Assembly (NCBI GenBank): GCA_015227615.1
Contig: JAALGZ010000017.1
Location: forward strand, 620,001-684,000
DNA: 64,000 nt
Source of the DNA: Labyrinthula sp. Ha
Taxonomy: Eukaryota > Sar > Bigyra > Labyrinthulida > Labyrinthulaceae
Direction: 5' to 3'
This document shows positions 37,477 through 49,144 of this stretch, piece by piece. The notes under the pieces were generated by a model. It ran no database searches. It was not told the origin of the DNA and worked only from the letters and a program-made list of their open reading frames with translations. How positions within the stretch are numbered: the first letter of the stretch is position 1; each line of letters begins with the position of its first letter. A program made the position numbers and the translations under genes.

Positions 37477-38370
37477 ATGGGAAACATTTTGAAAAAGATG
37501 AATCCTGGCAAGAAGGAAAATTGTGATATATATCTTATATTCAACAGGTATTTGAATGAAGTTATTGTTCGAGTTCAACACGAAAGTATTAAATTTGATA
37601 TTGATGAACACAAAGAGTATACTGGAAGATTTTGTGAAAGTGAGAATACACTAGTTGATCATTGGGAAACACAATCTATTAAACAAGAAAAGATTGACAC
37701 TCTTCTAAGAGTATTTCAAAAAGATAAAATATCTAGAACAAGTTTTCCTTCTATTGAAGTATCATATATATTCCAAACCATTCACAAAATTATTGATAAA
37801 CTGAAGATGAGTTTGAGTATTAATAAACTTGTTATCTCTTCATCGTTATATCATGTTGATTTGAAAGAATACAAAATGTTAAAAAACTTTATAATAAACA
37901 AGTAAAGCGAGTTTAAAACCGTATTTTATTATCCTTATCGTGTGCTAAGACATTATCCTAGTTTTCATTATGACAAAAAGCAAATAAATATTATGAATAC
38001 CTGTTCTGAAGTTGTTTTCCCGAATACAGAAATTAGTATTTACTTTGGAGGTTGTTACTCTCGAAGAGACTACTTTTTGTTCCGGAAAACATTGTTTTGT
38101 TTATGTTCTAGTAAAGCGTTAGTGTCCTTCTGCCCATATTTCTGTTGCAACTTTGTTTCTCAAGAGTTTTGCTCATTTATCTTAAAAATAGTTGCATCTG
38201 GTTTAGCTAAGAAACTAAGAAAGTTTAACATAGGATACTATCTGAATACTGAAACTGAGTTCTATGTAATGAATAAAGTTCTCTGGAATATGGGAACAAA
38301 TTTTGAGGACATCGTAAACAGCGGAAAACATTTTGAAAAAAATCAAAAGTTAAAAAAGAATTTTCTATGA
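37477..38370 (+). CDS. Orphan protein interrupted by one in-frame TAA (or spliced)
   Basis: An ATG at 37,477 opens 142 residues ending in TAA at 37,903-37,905. The same frame stays open from there to TGA at 38,368-38,370, so one stop is the only interruption in about 297 codons. The first half is charged and helical (NILKKMNPGKKE..., KIDTLLRVFQKDKI). The second half is Cys-rich and hydrophobic (YFGGCYSRRDYFLF, CLCSSKALVSFCPYFCC) and ends lysine-rich. A GT...AG pair at 37,902-37,961 (60 nt, in frame) could remove the stop as an intron, though other introns in the window are 28-34 nt. Otherwise it is a young pseudogene. I recognise no domain. Confidence 0.45.
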
Positions 38371-39408
38371 TTACTTAGTAAGAAAAAAAAACAACAACTA
38401 GTTTTATCATTGTTCTTCAATCTTAATTGTAAACGAACCCTTTTATCATATCCTTTTCAAGACTTTAGAACTCATCTTTTAATCTTAAACTTTCAAAAAC
38501 TGAGAGACAAAAACTATATAAACTTGTTTTCTCTTTCATAGCAAAAGAGGATCAACTATTTTAGGATATTTATTCTTTCTATTAAAGTGTATTCAAAACT
38601 GTTTTTTCATACCTGATTAAAACAAGAGTCAAAAAGTTATTTATTTAATAATTACAAAACTATGTTCTTCAGCAAACTTAACTAAAGTAAAAACAAATAC
38701 TGTTATGTTAACTAAGAGTACTGAATATAAAGACTGCAAGAATAACTTATCCTTTAATTTCAAAAGAACATCAAATACTGTCTTAATTGAAATTTGTGCT
38801 TCTAAGAGGAAACTCTTTCTTTTTTTCATGGACTAGGAAATTGAACATCCTTTTCCTTTACCAATTTCATTTATTCTAAATTTACATTTGAAAAAAAGAA
38901 ATGAAGAGAAATAGTATGAAAAAAATTAATAGCAACAAAATAATGATTAAAAAACATGCAGTCCTCAAAGTAATATTTATAGCTCTCATGATGTTTCCAT
39001 AAAAAGGAGAAGAAGTTCAGAAAACTCCACTATCAAAAATAATAACTGTTTTCAAAAATTGTTCATCAAACCAAATAAAGTTTATCTTTTTCACTCCACC
39101 TATAATCAATAAAGCTTCTTGATAACAAAAAATATTCTTCCTAATTCTGGATTGTTCTTTCTTGATTTAATGCTTCTTTTGAACTTCTATTGTGTATACA
39201 AATATTAGAAAAACTGAGTTTATAACCACCTCTCAGAGGTAATAAAACTACATAATAGTTCAGAATACATGCATCGGAAAAATATTTACTGATTTATCAA
39301 CTGTAGATAAGAGCTTTTTTTATTCTACTCTGCTGGATGATATTAATCACTGTTCATTTTATACCTAATTCTACTAGCTGCAAATCCAAAAACCGATTCC
39401 AGTTTATT
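38371..39408. other. AT-rich non-coding region
   Basis: I see nothing in it beyond AT-rich sequence and short chance frames. It separates the orphan gene (plus strand) from the 3' end of membrane-family copy 3 (minus strand). Confidence 0.5.
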
Positions 39409-40122
39409 TCAAACTAATATATCTTTTCTAAACTCTTTTATTTTTTCTTCCATCAAATTCTTTATTTCTCCAGAAAAAAAAACTCTTTTACTAGAACTTT
39501 GAAAACTGTACATTTCCTCTTTTATAAAATAATCTTGATCAAGCAAAATCTGCTCATACAACTGCTCAAAAGAAGAATAAAAGAAATTTTCTACTCTTTC
39601 TTCTTGAAGTTCGTTTATATCTTCACATATTTTTTCAGCAAAGAACCAACAAGGAAACCAAAGTAAATATCTCCATTTTCCCCAATGTTTCCTTTTTTTC
39701 CAATAAACAAAAATACCTTTATTTGATATCAAAATATTTTGTCTTAAATAGTCTTGTCTTATATTTGAATATCCAAAAAAACTGTTTCTGTATATTTCAA
39801 TAACTAAAATTCCACCGCAACAACAAAAAAGAGTCAAAAATAAGTTAATAAAACAATTCCAGCAAAATTGAATATAATCATATCTTTGTAACTTATATTT
39901 TTTTGGATCTTTTTTTTCAAAATAAGTTTCGTTCAGTTCAAGGCTTAGAATGTTCCGAAAGAAGGAAACTCTCTTAAAGTGACCTATTTTGTTTTCACTA
40001 CATACTTGAAGCAAGAGAATATTATTTTGATCAAAACTATCTGTGTATCCTAAGAAATCCAGGAATTTCTAGATTAGTTCGTTACGAAGTTCTTCTTTTG
40101 TTTCTTTTTTCTTACACAACAT
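39409..40122 (-). pseudogene. Membrane-protein family, copy 3, with in-frame TAG
   Basis: A paralogue of the genes at 5.7 and 6.57 kb, in the opposite orientation and 32 kb away. From ATG 40,122 it reads MLCKKKETKEELRNELI, then TAG (40,071-40,069), then KFLDF, DSFDQNNILLLQVCSENK, a Cys-rich hydrophobic segment, DYLRQNILISNKGIFVYWKK, GKWRYLLW, and a charged C-terminus (NLMEEKIKEFRKDILV). Copy 2 has a CAA glutamine codon where the TAG stands. The remaining 220 codons are open and well conserved, so the lesion is recent, or the true start is downstream. There is no sign elsewhere in the window that TAG is read as glutamine: the ABCA gene ends in TAG. Function unknown. Confidence 0.6.
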
Positions 40123-40279
40123 AATTTGTATGCAGTTGCATTCCCAGCAATATTCTGGGACATTACAAAGAGTTTATTTATTAGTAGTTTTCGTTGTTCC
40201 GTTTTTTTTACTCCGGAGTATCTTACTGCAATTTTTTTTTTGATTGGTCGAATTATCAATCGGGCCATAATGCCAAATA

Positions 40280-42320
40280 TCATACTTCACAAGAGCAAGA
40301 ACATGCAGAAAACAAATTCGTCAAGAACGACGATAAAACACAAGCAAAATCTAAAGAAGATGAGGAAAGTAACACCCAGAAAATTCAATGAAACGAAGTT
40401 AGATCTATTACATGCGCCGAGATTTTTCAAACCGTTGCAAAGTTTGCTGGAGTTCGATTTAGGTGGAGATAAAGTGCATCACACTACTTCAGACTGGTTA
40501 AAACTGAGAAAGAGTTACATGCAACAGCTAAATGTTAAACTAATATAAAATTCAGTGTAGTAAGAGCATTATTTTTACCTTTGAGGTTCATATTAAGTTT
40601 GATCCTAAAGTGTCTAAGTATAATTTTCAGGTTAAATGTGGCGAGTATGAAGAACATGGAGTTGAGTTTAAGCCTAAACAAAGAAAATGGCAAGATGATT
40701 TAATAGAGCACGAATTTAGCTTTATTTAGAATGCTTGGTTTGGCTGATACTTCAATTAGTGCCACCATCTTAGTACTTTAGGAGAGATTTTTGGGCATTT
40801 ACTTTGAGAAATAACTTGTTAGAAGAGTCATGAGAAGAGTTGGAAACCAAGGAAATCTATTTGAAGATACAGTTAGATTCGTGAAATGCAGAGCAAGCTG
40901 TATGAGTAAAGGAGAAACGCTTGAAATATGTTTTGGCTATACAATAACAGATAAGCCTACAGTACAGCATATAAATTTTCAAGAACACCTAGGAAAACTA
41001 ACAAAAATCTACCAAGGCTGGCTACAGATAGGCACAACACTTGACCTTTCAAGGTATCAGTTGATGGTGAAGTTTCAAGCTGAAATATAATTCTTTTCAC
41101 GCACTGCTGAATTTGGTCATATTTTTTAGGAAACAGAAGACTTCTTTAAAGTAGTTCCTGGTCTCAAGGATCACGAACTAATTCACCTATCTGTAATTAT
41201 GAGTGTTGGAACTTTAGCTCTGGTTAAAGTTGCAGCAGAGTTAAAAGTTACACATGTCCTCTGTATCAAGTATTTCGTAACTACATTGGGCTTGGATTCA
41301 ACGGGTCTTTTAGGTGAAGGATTTCTGCACAGTAGGATCAACTTGAGAAAAGCTCCTTTCAATCTCTTTGATCCAGAAGAAGCTCGTGAAACATATCTTC
41401 AGAGCTTGCTGCATAATCACCAGCAGGAATACCAATAGAACTGGCGAAAAAGTTTATTAAAAAAAAAGAAAAGAATACTGTGCTGAATTTACACTAACAA
41501 AGCTTTTACTCTTTTTCATAAATCGAGTAAAACAATTGAGACACTTCATTCAATGTTGAAAGGATGGGACATTGGAATAAACCTTGATACTCAAACCCCC
41601 AAATCAAGTTCCGAACTACAACTTTCAAATCGTTAAAAGATATCAGGATGAAACATTGTTGAAAATGAAAGATCTGATAAGAAAATGACTAGAAGTGTGT
41701 AAATAAGTAAAAAGTCTATTGATCCAAGAATTAGACAAAGTGTTTGGATGTTACCTAACCTTGAATAATGGTAACTCAAAGTTCATCATTGCCGAAACGG
41801 TCTATAACAAGGTTATTGATTTTAATCTTTTAGTTCACGTCGTGGATGGGGCTTTATAACCATTGTGTTCCTACTTCTTTTTAACCAGTTTAAAATTACC
41901 TTGGGGGAGCTATGTACAAGTTTGCTGCGAGGAACCTCATAAGTACGATATTCAGGCTAATCTTCTTGCTAGATGAGACTTCCATCGTCATCCACTATAT
42001 ATTCTAGCTCTAATAGCAGTGGAGAGAATAGAAACCACAAATACTGAGTTACCGGAGTTTATGGCGAAGGTTTCATTGTTAGAAGTGCTGATAAAGTCAT
42101 CAGCAAAAAAATAACTTCTTTCTGACTGCAAAGAACTAAGCACAGAAATAAAATGGTGTGAAAATGGATGAAAGAAAGTGTTCGGGACCATTGTGAAGTT
42201 TCTTGATGCTCCGAGAAGCAATATAGGCTTATTTTTTTCAAATTTTGACTCATCTCTATCACAGGAATTCAGAAAATTTGGTCTAGCCTCGGTCAATAAA
42301 ACCGAGACGGAAGCTAGATG
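40280..42320 (+). pseudogene. Long decayed coding remnant, family not recognised
   Basis: Several coding-like blocks follow one another on the plus strand: around 40,380-40,545 (lysine-rich, ending SDWLKLRKSYMQQL), 40,560-40,730, 40,830-41,090 (with GETLEICFGYTITDKP and LGKLTKIYQGWLQIG), 41,150-41,438 (with FKVVPGLKDHELIHLS and GLDSTGLLGEGFLHSR), and about 41,960-42,320. Base composition is richer in GC than the flanks. It is too broken to be a gene. A short match at about 40,552 to the patch at 30.9 kb, and an NFQ-KCGE-type block shared with about 43,540, suggest that these patches descend from one repeated element or gene family. Confidence 0.4.
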
Positions 42321-44500
42321 TAGGAAAGTAAAAGACTAGCCTGAACTTAAACTAAATACAAATATATGAGGTTTCCTTCTTTACCGACTCACACCATTGA
42401 AGTTCATAGGATATATTCGGTTCCCTAATACTAACCAGATCGAACTTTTCGAACGTAATTATTTAACTCCTATGAATTTAAGCAACACAACCATATAGCA
42501 GCTCTTTCTACAAAAACAATGTTAATCGAGAAAGCGTCATGATTTTGATAACTTATGCCCTCCCCTTTTCTTATTAGGTAAGTTGTTGTAACCTAAAAGA
42601 AATTAACATTTTTGAATATGAGTTCCAAAGTTTTATTTTGCTTTTTCAACGTTTTGTTTTGTATTAGTTTTAGTTTTAACCATATTCTGGGGGAAATATT
42701 TAAATGAGTCATTTGTTAGATGTAGGTGAAGATTCAGATAACACCATTAAAAATATATTGCTTCTCTTAGAGCTAACGTATAGCTTACATATATCACACA
42801 CCCCTCAGCATAATATATTCAGCGGCAGATATATCTTGTTAATGTTTGTTCTCTTGTGTCTTGAATTTAGATATGATTAATTCTTTTCAACTGTTTTTAA
42901 TTCTCTTTCATTGAACCCCCCTTTTTTTCTTTTACAGAACTTTGTTTTGAACTTCTTGAACTGTTGCTAAATCATCTCCTTTATTCCGCCCTTCACATCT
43001 TTCGTTGAAGTTTCTTGTTCCTTTCACAATGTCATTCTTTGTTCAATCTTTCTAAACTTTACGATTTGTAATTTATTTTGATTTTACTAGTGTTCTAATT
43101 TAGATTTTCGGAAATCTATATTTTGGGAAATTCGTTTATCCAATTAAAAATTTATATTACTATACTCCGGATTACGAAAACCATAAGTCTAGTTTTCTAA
43201 TGAAGTTTAACAAGCATTTTTCTCCTTGAATATTGCATTTTGTGAGATTTTTGAATGATTTCTTGAACAGTACATACTTTTCAGTTATTTAGGAAAAACA
43301 AGAAAAGTCAAATCAAAATGGGTATAGAGAGAAGGATGGTAATCGCGAGATGTTTCTCATATTATGAGTAGGATTTATACTGTGTTGTATTAGAAGATAG
43401 ACAATATTGATGACGATGAAGAATTGATGCTGTATAAGTCAGTGTTTAAGGTTCTTTTTACCGATTAAACTACTTAGTAATGGTTAATACTTTCACAATA
43501 TAAGAAATTAAAAAACGTATCTAGTTTAAATTTTCAGCACCTGAAATGTGGCGAAAATGATAAATGCATAGCATTTGCGAAGAGATATAGATTTGGTCAG
43601 TTTAATACTTCGTAAAAGAGAACATGGAATCAAAGAACATCAAATATAGAAAGTTAGAGTTAACAGAACATTTAACTAACCCAGGATCAAAAATTAATAG
43701 TCTTGTACGTGGCATTCCTGATTGTTTAGAAATTAAAACAACCTGCAGAATAAGAAATCACTTCTACTTCTTATCTAAATAGACAAAAATTTAAGTCTGT
43801 GAAGTTTATCTAGGTTTATTTAATTATTCCTTGTTACTGCATTAAATAATGTTGTACATAATTCCCGTCTATTCTTTTAGTGCAAACTTTTGCATTTGGC
43901 ATAAGGTATATCGATGTTTGTCAGTATTGTTTTCTAGAGCATGTTTCTAGTTTTTCAGCCTGCAATACAACTTATTGTTCTGAACTTGGACCGTCAAAAG
44001 ATACAGGCTCTACCAGCTTTAGATATTTTTCAGATGTCTGTTTAATGGATACTAAGCACTTCTCCAGTCGTATTGGTAATATGAAGTTGGAATGGTGGAG
44101 ACGTAAGCTTTTTTAATAAGAATTCATGTTTTATAGGGCGCTATTTCGCTTATGACGTTATACGGAGTGTTTGTGGGTGCATCAAACTAGTTTAGTATTT
44201 ACTACATTTTCTTCCACGTGCACCAATTCTGACTCTTTAAACTTAGTATTGGTCGGCCCCACGTGGTATCCTTTTGTCAACTGTTACTTTAAATTTAACT
44301 CGTTATTGCTTAATTATTAATTAGTCAGATTCTTGACTATGGTCTTATCCAGCATAGTGATGACAAGTCCTATCTACCAGTCATATTATTCTATTTATTC
44401 CTATACTATTGTCATACTTAATCAGCTTATCGGTAAGCTATAACAGGCTACTACTCCTATGCTTCATCAGACCCTAACGGTACAGTGGTTACTACTGCGT
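42321..44500. other. Intergenic region with a minor decayed patch
   Basis: Mostly AT-rich sequence without genes. Around 43,300-43,760 a coding-like patch resembles part of the remnant at 40.6 kb (both have AAATGTGGCGA context). A frame at 43,880-44,116 has no recognisable content. A 16-bp sequence, CAGACCCTAACGGTAC, occurs twice near the right end (see the separate entry). Confidence 0.35.
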
Positions 44501-44521
44501 TTCCCCAGACCCTAACGGTAC
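44468..44521. repeat. Two 16-bp direct repeats, 38-bp period
   Basis: CAGACCCTAACGGTAC is found at 44,468-44,483 and again at 44,506-44,521 with no mismatch. Only two units are present. It could be a local duplication or a paired binding site. Confidence 0.7.
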
Positions 44522-47500
44522 CCAAGGTATTTGGACCAACGAAAACTTCTCTTTTGTAGATAACAAAATGAATCTTAGCCAACTGGACAAGTAAAGATTA
44601 ATCAACACATTTTTGGAGAAGTTTGGGTAGTATTTTGTATGGATCATTGTGTCGTGTCTCCTAGAATAATTGGCCCAGGCCGTTTCCGTTTAGTGCTTTA
44701 TGTATAATGCCTTTCTTGTACTGTTAAAATTAATTCTTAAGATTATTGGTTCCAATTAAAGCTACCCACTCTCAAAAGAAGAATAAAGGAGGATTAGCAG
44801 TTATTTGGATGAAATGTAGCAATAATTATTTGATATTTGTCAGTATTAATGATTATTAGTGTGAGAATTCGAATTTCGATTTATATCAAAGGACTCTAAT
44901 TTCATTCCGATAATAAAAAGCTTATCAATACAACGTTGGGCCATGTGGTTATATTTCACATATCTAAACATTTCTTACTCCTCTTCTGCACCTTATAAAA
45001 GCCTTTAAGAACTGGCCACATGACATGTGAATATCCCGGTAAAAGGATGAGGTTAAAGTATGTGGCTAATTTTTTGAAGCTTTGAGTTTGGTGTAGAAAG
45101 AAATTACTTTTTGGTTATTTTGTTCAGGGCCTTGTGGCACGATCTTGTACTCGTGGTCAATTAATTAACGATAATTAAAACCAATGGCTGTGGAACCATA
45201 AGATTCAAACAATGAGAAAAATAAGGAAAAAATATTGGTACATTATAGATGAATCACATCTGGTCTCTAATCATTACGCCTCATTTTAATCAGTGAAGAT
45301 AACTAATAATTTTCTATCCTGCTGTCGTTTAGCTTTTAGAAGACCAGATTCTTACGGCACACACACGCCTGAAAGAACATAAAGCAGTACCTACAGTTGT
45401 TCTAGGTATTCAGCTACGTGAAAGTAGACTCAAGTTTAAGGGACTGTGATAGTGTTGTTGTCTATTATGAGAAATATGAGTTAATATGATCTTTTCTGGA
45501 GTGTTATCTGATGTTCATCAGAGAGTTCTACTGGGTTCTATGATATTTTCGGCATATTTCATCTCAACCTGTGCAATCTTTTAGAAAATTTTAATAAGAG
45601 CCACCCAGTCTCAGAATTGTCCTTGATAGAGTAGAAATAAATTCAAAGATACGAGAAAACTATTGAAATATTTTGCCATATCCTGTAGGCATTAATCTGT
45701 GAACTCTACATTCAGAATCCGTTGAATTATTCTGTTTATTGACAAACTAATAACTGTTGATAAGCTACTGTTATACGCTTTTGCTACCGAAATGGTACTA
45801 TATTTTTAAAAACAATCCCTGCCTTTTACTTAATTATTTTCTAGTTTTCAGAAGCAGATGACCATTTTTAATAAAATCTTTGACATTACTAAAGGCTCGC
45901 CAAAGTATTTTATTATGGAATTGTCAGAAATCCCATGAAACAATCTGTTTAATAGTAGGGATTCTTATTCTCTCAAACAAAAGCTTTCAGAGAAGCTAAT
46001 TGTCTTCCCGAAAGAGCATAAGAAGATCAATGAATCCTGTATAATACTAAAATTAACCATGAGTCTATCTAGTGACCAACATATATATATAATAAATTCC
46101 TATGCTCCAGCTGGACCCTATAATTCCCGAATATTTACCAATTTGATTGATCTAAATATAATTTTGGTTCCCTAAGTTTAAGTTTATTAAAAGCTAAGTT
46201 AGGCTGAGATTTGTTGAACTACTATTTGAATTGTGTCCCAGCTCCAACGGTGGGCAGTTTTTTTTCTGAAGCGTGCCTTCAGTTGCCCTCTTTAAAAAGA
46301 TGTATCGCTTTTGTTCCAGTTATTCTAAGTCGTAGATGATAGTTGGTTTCATTGTTCAAGAAAATACCTGGTTTTCTAGAAACATCAAGTCCTAGGATTT
46401 AAAACACTGCCCAAACTACCTTATCTATAGAAACCAATTATTTTCAGAATCAGAATTATTTGAAGAATAAATATTTAAGAAACGGAGTGGGAATTTAAGT
46501 TGACAAAAGCCAGAAGTCAGGGTAACTCTTTTTTCATCTGTTAAAAACTTAAAACATACAGTTATCAAGAAAGCATGTTTCTCTCTACGTTTACCAGTTG
46601 CAAATAGACAGAAGCAATGAGTAAAGCTTCCCCCATCCAGTCGTCATCACATAATACACAAGAAAATATCAATAGGGAAAGTACTGAAAAGCTTAGTCTT
46701 CAATACAAAGAGAGAAATAACATAGTGTATTGACAAATGCTAAGTTCATAAACTTTTCGATTTTTCTTTTATATCAGACTATTAATAGCGTGAGAGCTCA
46801 GGGAGAACAAATTTTCCAACTAGAAGCAATGCTCGCAAACGCAAAAGCTGCTTCCGGTGCTTTACTTGTCTAATCCTATGAGAGTATGTCAGAGATTTTA
46901 TATGGTGTTTCATGGCGATTAAATGAAACAATGTCTCGAGGGAAAGCTGGAGATCTATAACATTTGCCGTTCAGGAATAACGAAGGAGGTAACAGGTGAC
47001 AGCTTCCATTGTCGAACATCGTTGATATCTTGATTCACAAGGTATAGACTTTCATTAAGAATATTAAGCGCATCCTGGGTTTGTGGAAGAGACTCTATAC
47101 TCAGTTTTTACTGGTATTTCTCCCTTGAGATTACCCTTGTGCTCAAACCATTCTCCAAAAACCCGTCACATTTCTTAATTCTTCATGCAGGCTTAGCTAA
47201 ATGTAAAAGTACACTTTAGGTTATGAAACGATTGTAACTAATATGATAACAGGACGCTGTAGTTTGGATATTACTACTTCGTTAAACTTCCAGAATAGGG
47301 TTAAATAAGCGCAATCTTTAAAAATTGGTTATTGCTACTATGGATGATTTAGCTATAGCTATATCAGCCCACAGTGGAGCGTCCAACAAAATTCATTACT
47401 AAATCTTTAACTAGACTTTCTTTATCATCGAGATGTTATACACTGATATTGAAACTGAGTGTCAAGTTTTCCCAAACAATTTCTGCATGAACTATGTTAA

Positions 47501-48670
47501 AGAAACATATTCCATTTAAAACCTAGAGAGTTTCTTTCATTGAAACAGTGCTGTAAAATGTGCAGCATCATCGGAAGAGTAGTTCCTATTTTTCAGTCAA
47601 GGATTCCCACTTTCAACTAACCACTATACCCACTTATCTAAATAATAAGCTCTTTCTGAAACTTGCGAAAGAATTATGGTTTGTTTTACTCCTTTTGCTT
47701 TTACGAAGAGTAACAACAGTAAAGGATGAACAAAACTGCCTTCCACTTACCCTTGCCCTTAGCCGGGGTTTGAAACAGTAAAGTTTAAAAAAATCTAAAT
47801 TATGATTTCCGAATTCTGCTCTGTAGTGATCAAATGAATCCGTTGATAGCTTTCAGTTGAAGCGACATTACAAATGGGAACGGGTTATATACTTAGAAGA
47901 GCTAAAGTAACAGCAACAAAAGGTACCAAGTGGAATAGGCACATGCACTCAACATTTTGGGCTTGCTGCTCAAGGAATTTCCCCTGTTTTCATGAATCTG
48001 CCACTGATTCTTTAAATATCAGCAAAGAAAATTGCAAGCTATGGCGGTTTGAAGCATAACTGAGTTGGAGAAAGCGCTTCAATGTTTCTATTCCTTGATG
48101 AATTGCTGTGTACTGATTAGCTGACCTCTATATGGATTCATATGCTTCCTTTCTTGGTCGAATCAGTTGTAAATTCGTAGCACCCTTGATAGACAGTGGC
48201 CTTAAGGAACCTTGGAAGGTATTATATGGTAAGTTAAAAAATAGGAATTGGGGAAAGAAAAGAACCTATAATAATTACTGTAGAAAATTATTTAAATATA
48301 TAGATTTTCGTTTTCGGGCAAATATTTATCGCGCCAGACAGTCGTCTAAGACATGGTATACAGAAACTTCTTGTTTGTAATACGTGTGTTGCTGCGAGTG
48401 TGCGACGAAATGGTACAACAACGTCTTAAAAGAAAAAAAATCCGGGCTATTATAGTTTGTGTCGGCCAGACCCTTACACATCATTTATGTACACGGTTCC
48501 ATCTGCGGTTGCTTGCCAGGATAATAACTAAACTCTCCGCTTGTTCATGCTTGATAAGTTGTGCTACAACGGTGTTGAATAGTACTATACATGTTCAAGA
48601 AGACAACTCTAAAAAAGGAGTAGAAGAAAACAATTTCACAAGTATTCATCCTCTAGAGTAACAGCGTCAC
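44500..48670 (+). mobile_element. Decayed non-LTR retrotransposon (LINE) remnant(s)
   Basis: Separate pieces of a LINE-type protein appear in sequence on the plus strand. KGGLAVIWMK near 44,785 fits the start of an APE-type endonuclease. IINSYAPAGPYNSRIF near 46,090 fits its 'YaP......r..F' strand. LVIATMDDLAIAISAHS near 47,330-47,390 fits the reverse transcriptase catalytic YADD block (here MDD). A Cys/His-rich piece near 48,440-48,560 (CVGQTLTHHLC) could be the C-terminal zinc knuckle. The spacing between the pieces is irregular and the frame changes often, so the element is old, or several copies overlap. No poly-A tail or target duplication could be fixed; the limits are approximate. Confidence 0.5.
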
Positions 48671-49144
48671 CTCAAACCCGTCATGGTTGTATAATTCTTT
48701 TATCTCACTCTTCTTCTTTATGTTTTCTCTTGTCCTTGAACACCGTGTAATAGGACTTAACCAAGTTGAGTTCTCAAATCTCAATATATGAACAATCACT
48801 TAACGGTCAACAGTATGTATCAACTTATTATTTGGGGAGAGCTTGCTGGGAATAATCTGATATTCGTGAATAATTCCAATAAAACCTGTTTATCAACAAA
48901 TATGCTGCTCTCAATACCTTATATATAATTCAGTATGGTTATGCCTTCTACTATAATATAATAATGGTGGGAATTTACGTATTGAAACCTATACAAGTTT
49001 TGATACTGTAGACTATGCTGTATTTAACTGATATTTGCTGAAACGTCCTATCTTCACGCTGTTTCCAAAACAAAGCAATACATACGAAAAAACCACCTAA
49101 AACGCCAAAATACCGGCAACACAAGAAGTTGAAAAGAAACAACA
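48671..49144 (+). other. Upstream region of the P450-b5 gene
   Basis: About 470 bp of AT-rich DNA before the P450-b5 start codon; it should contain that gene's promoter. No specific element was recognised. The final about 30 bases before the ATG are A-rich, as before other genes here. Confidence 0.4.

Noticed and set aside
40074-40283. Minus-strand frame overlapping the start of membrane-family copy 3
   Set aside because: It is out of frame with the family-conserved KKETKEELRNEL reading; a shadow.
47700-47780. NCLPLTLALSRG, considered as the RT 'QGCPLSP' block
   Set aside because: It lies downstream of the MDD catalytic block, the reverse of RT order, and lacks the Gln-Gly; probably chance.
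48353-48661. 102-residue Cys/His-containing frame considered as an independent zinc-finger gene
   Set aside because: Better explained as the tail of the LINE remnant; it starts in the middle of decayed sequence.
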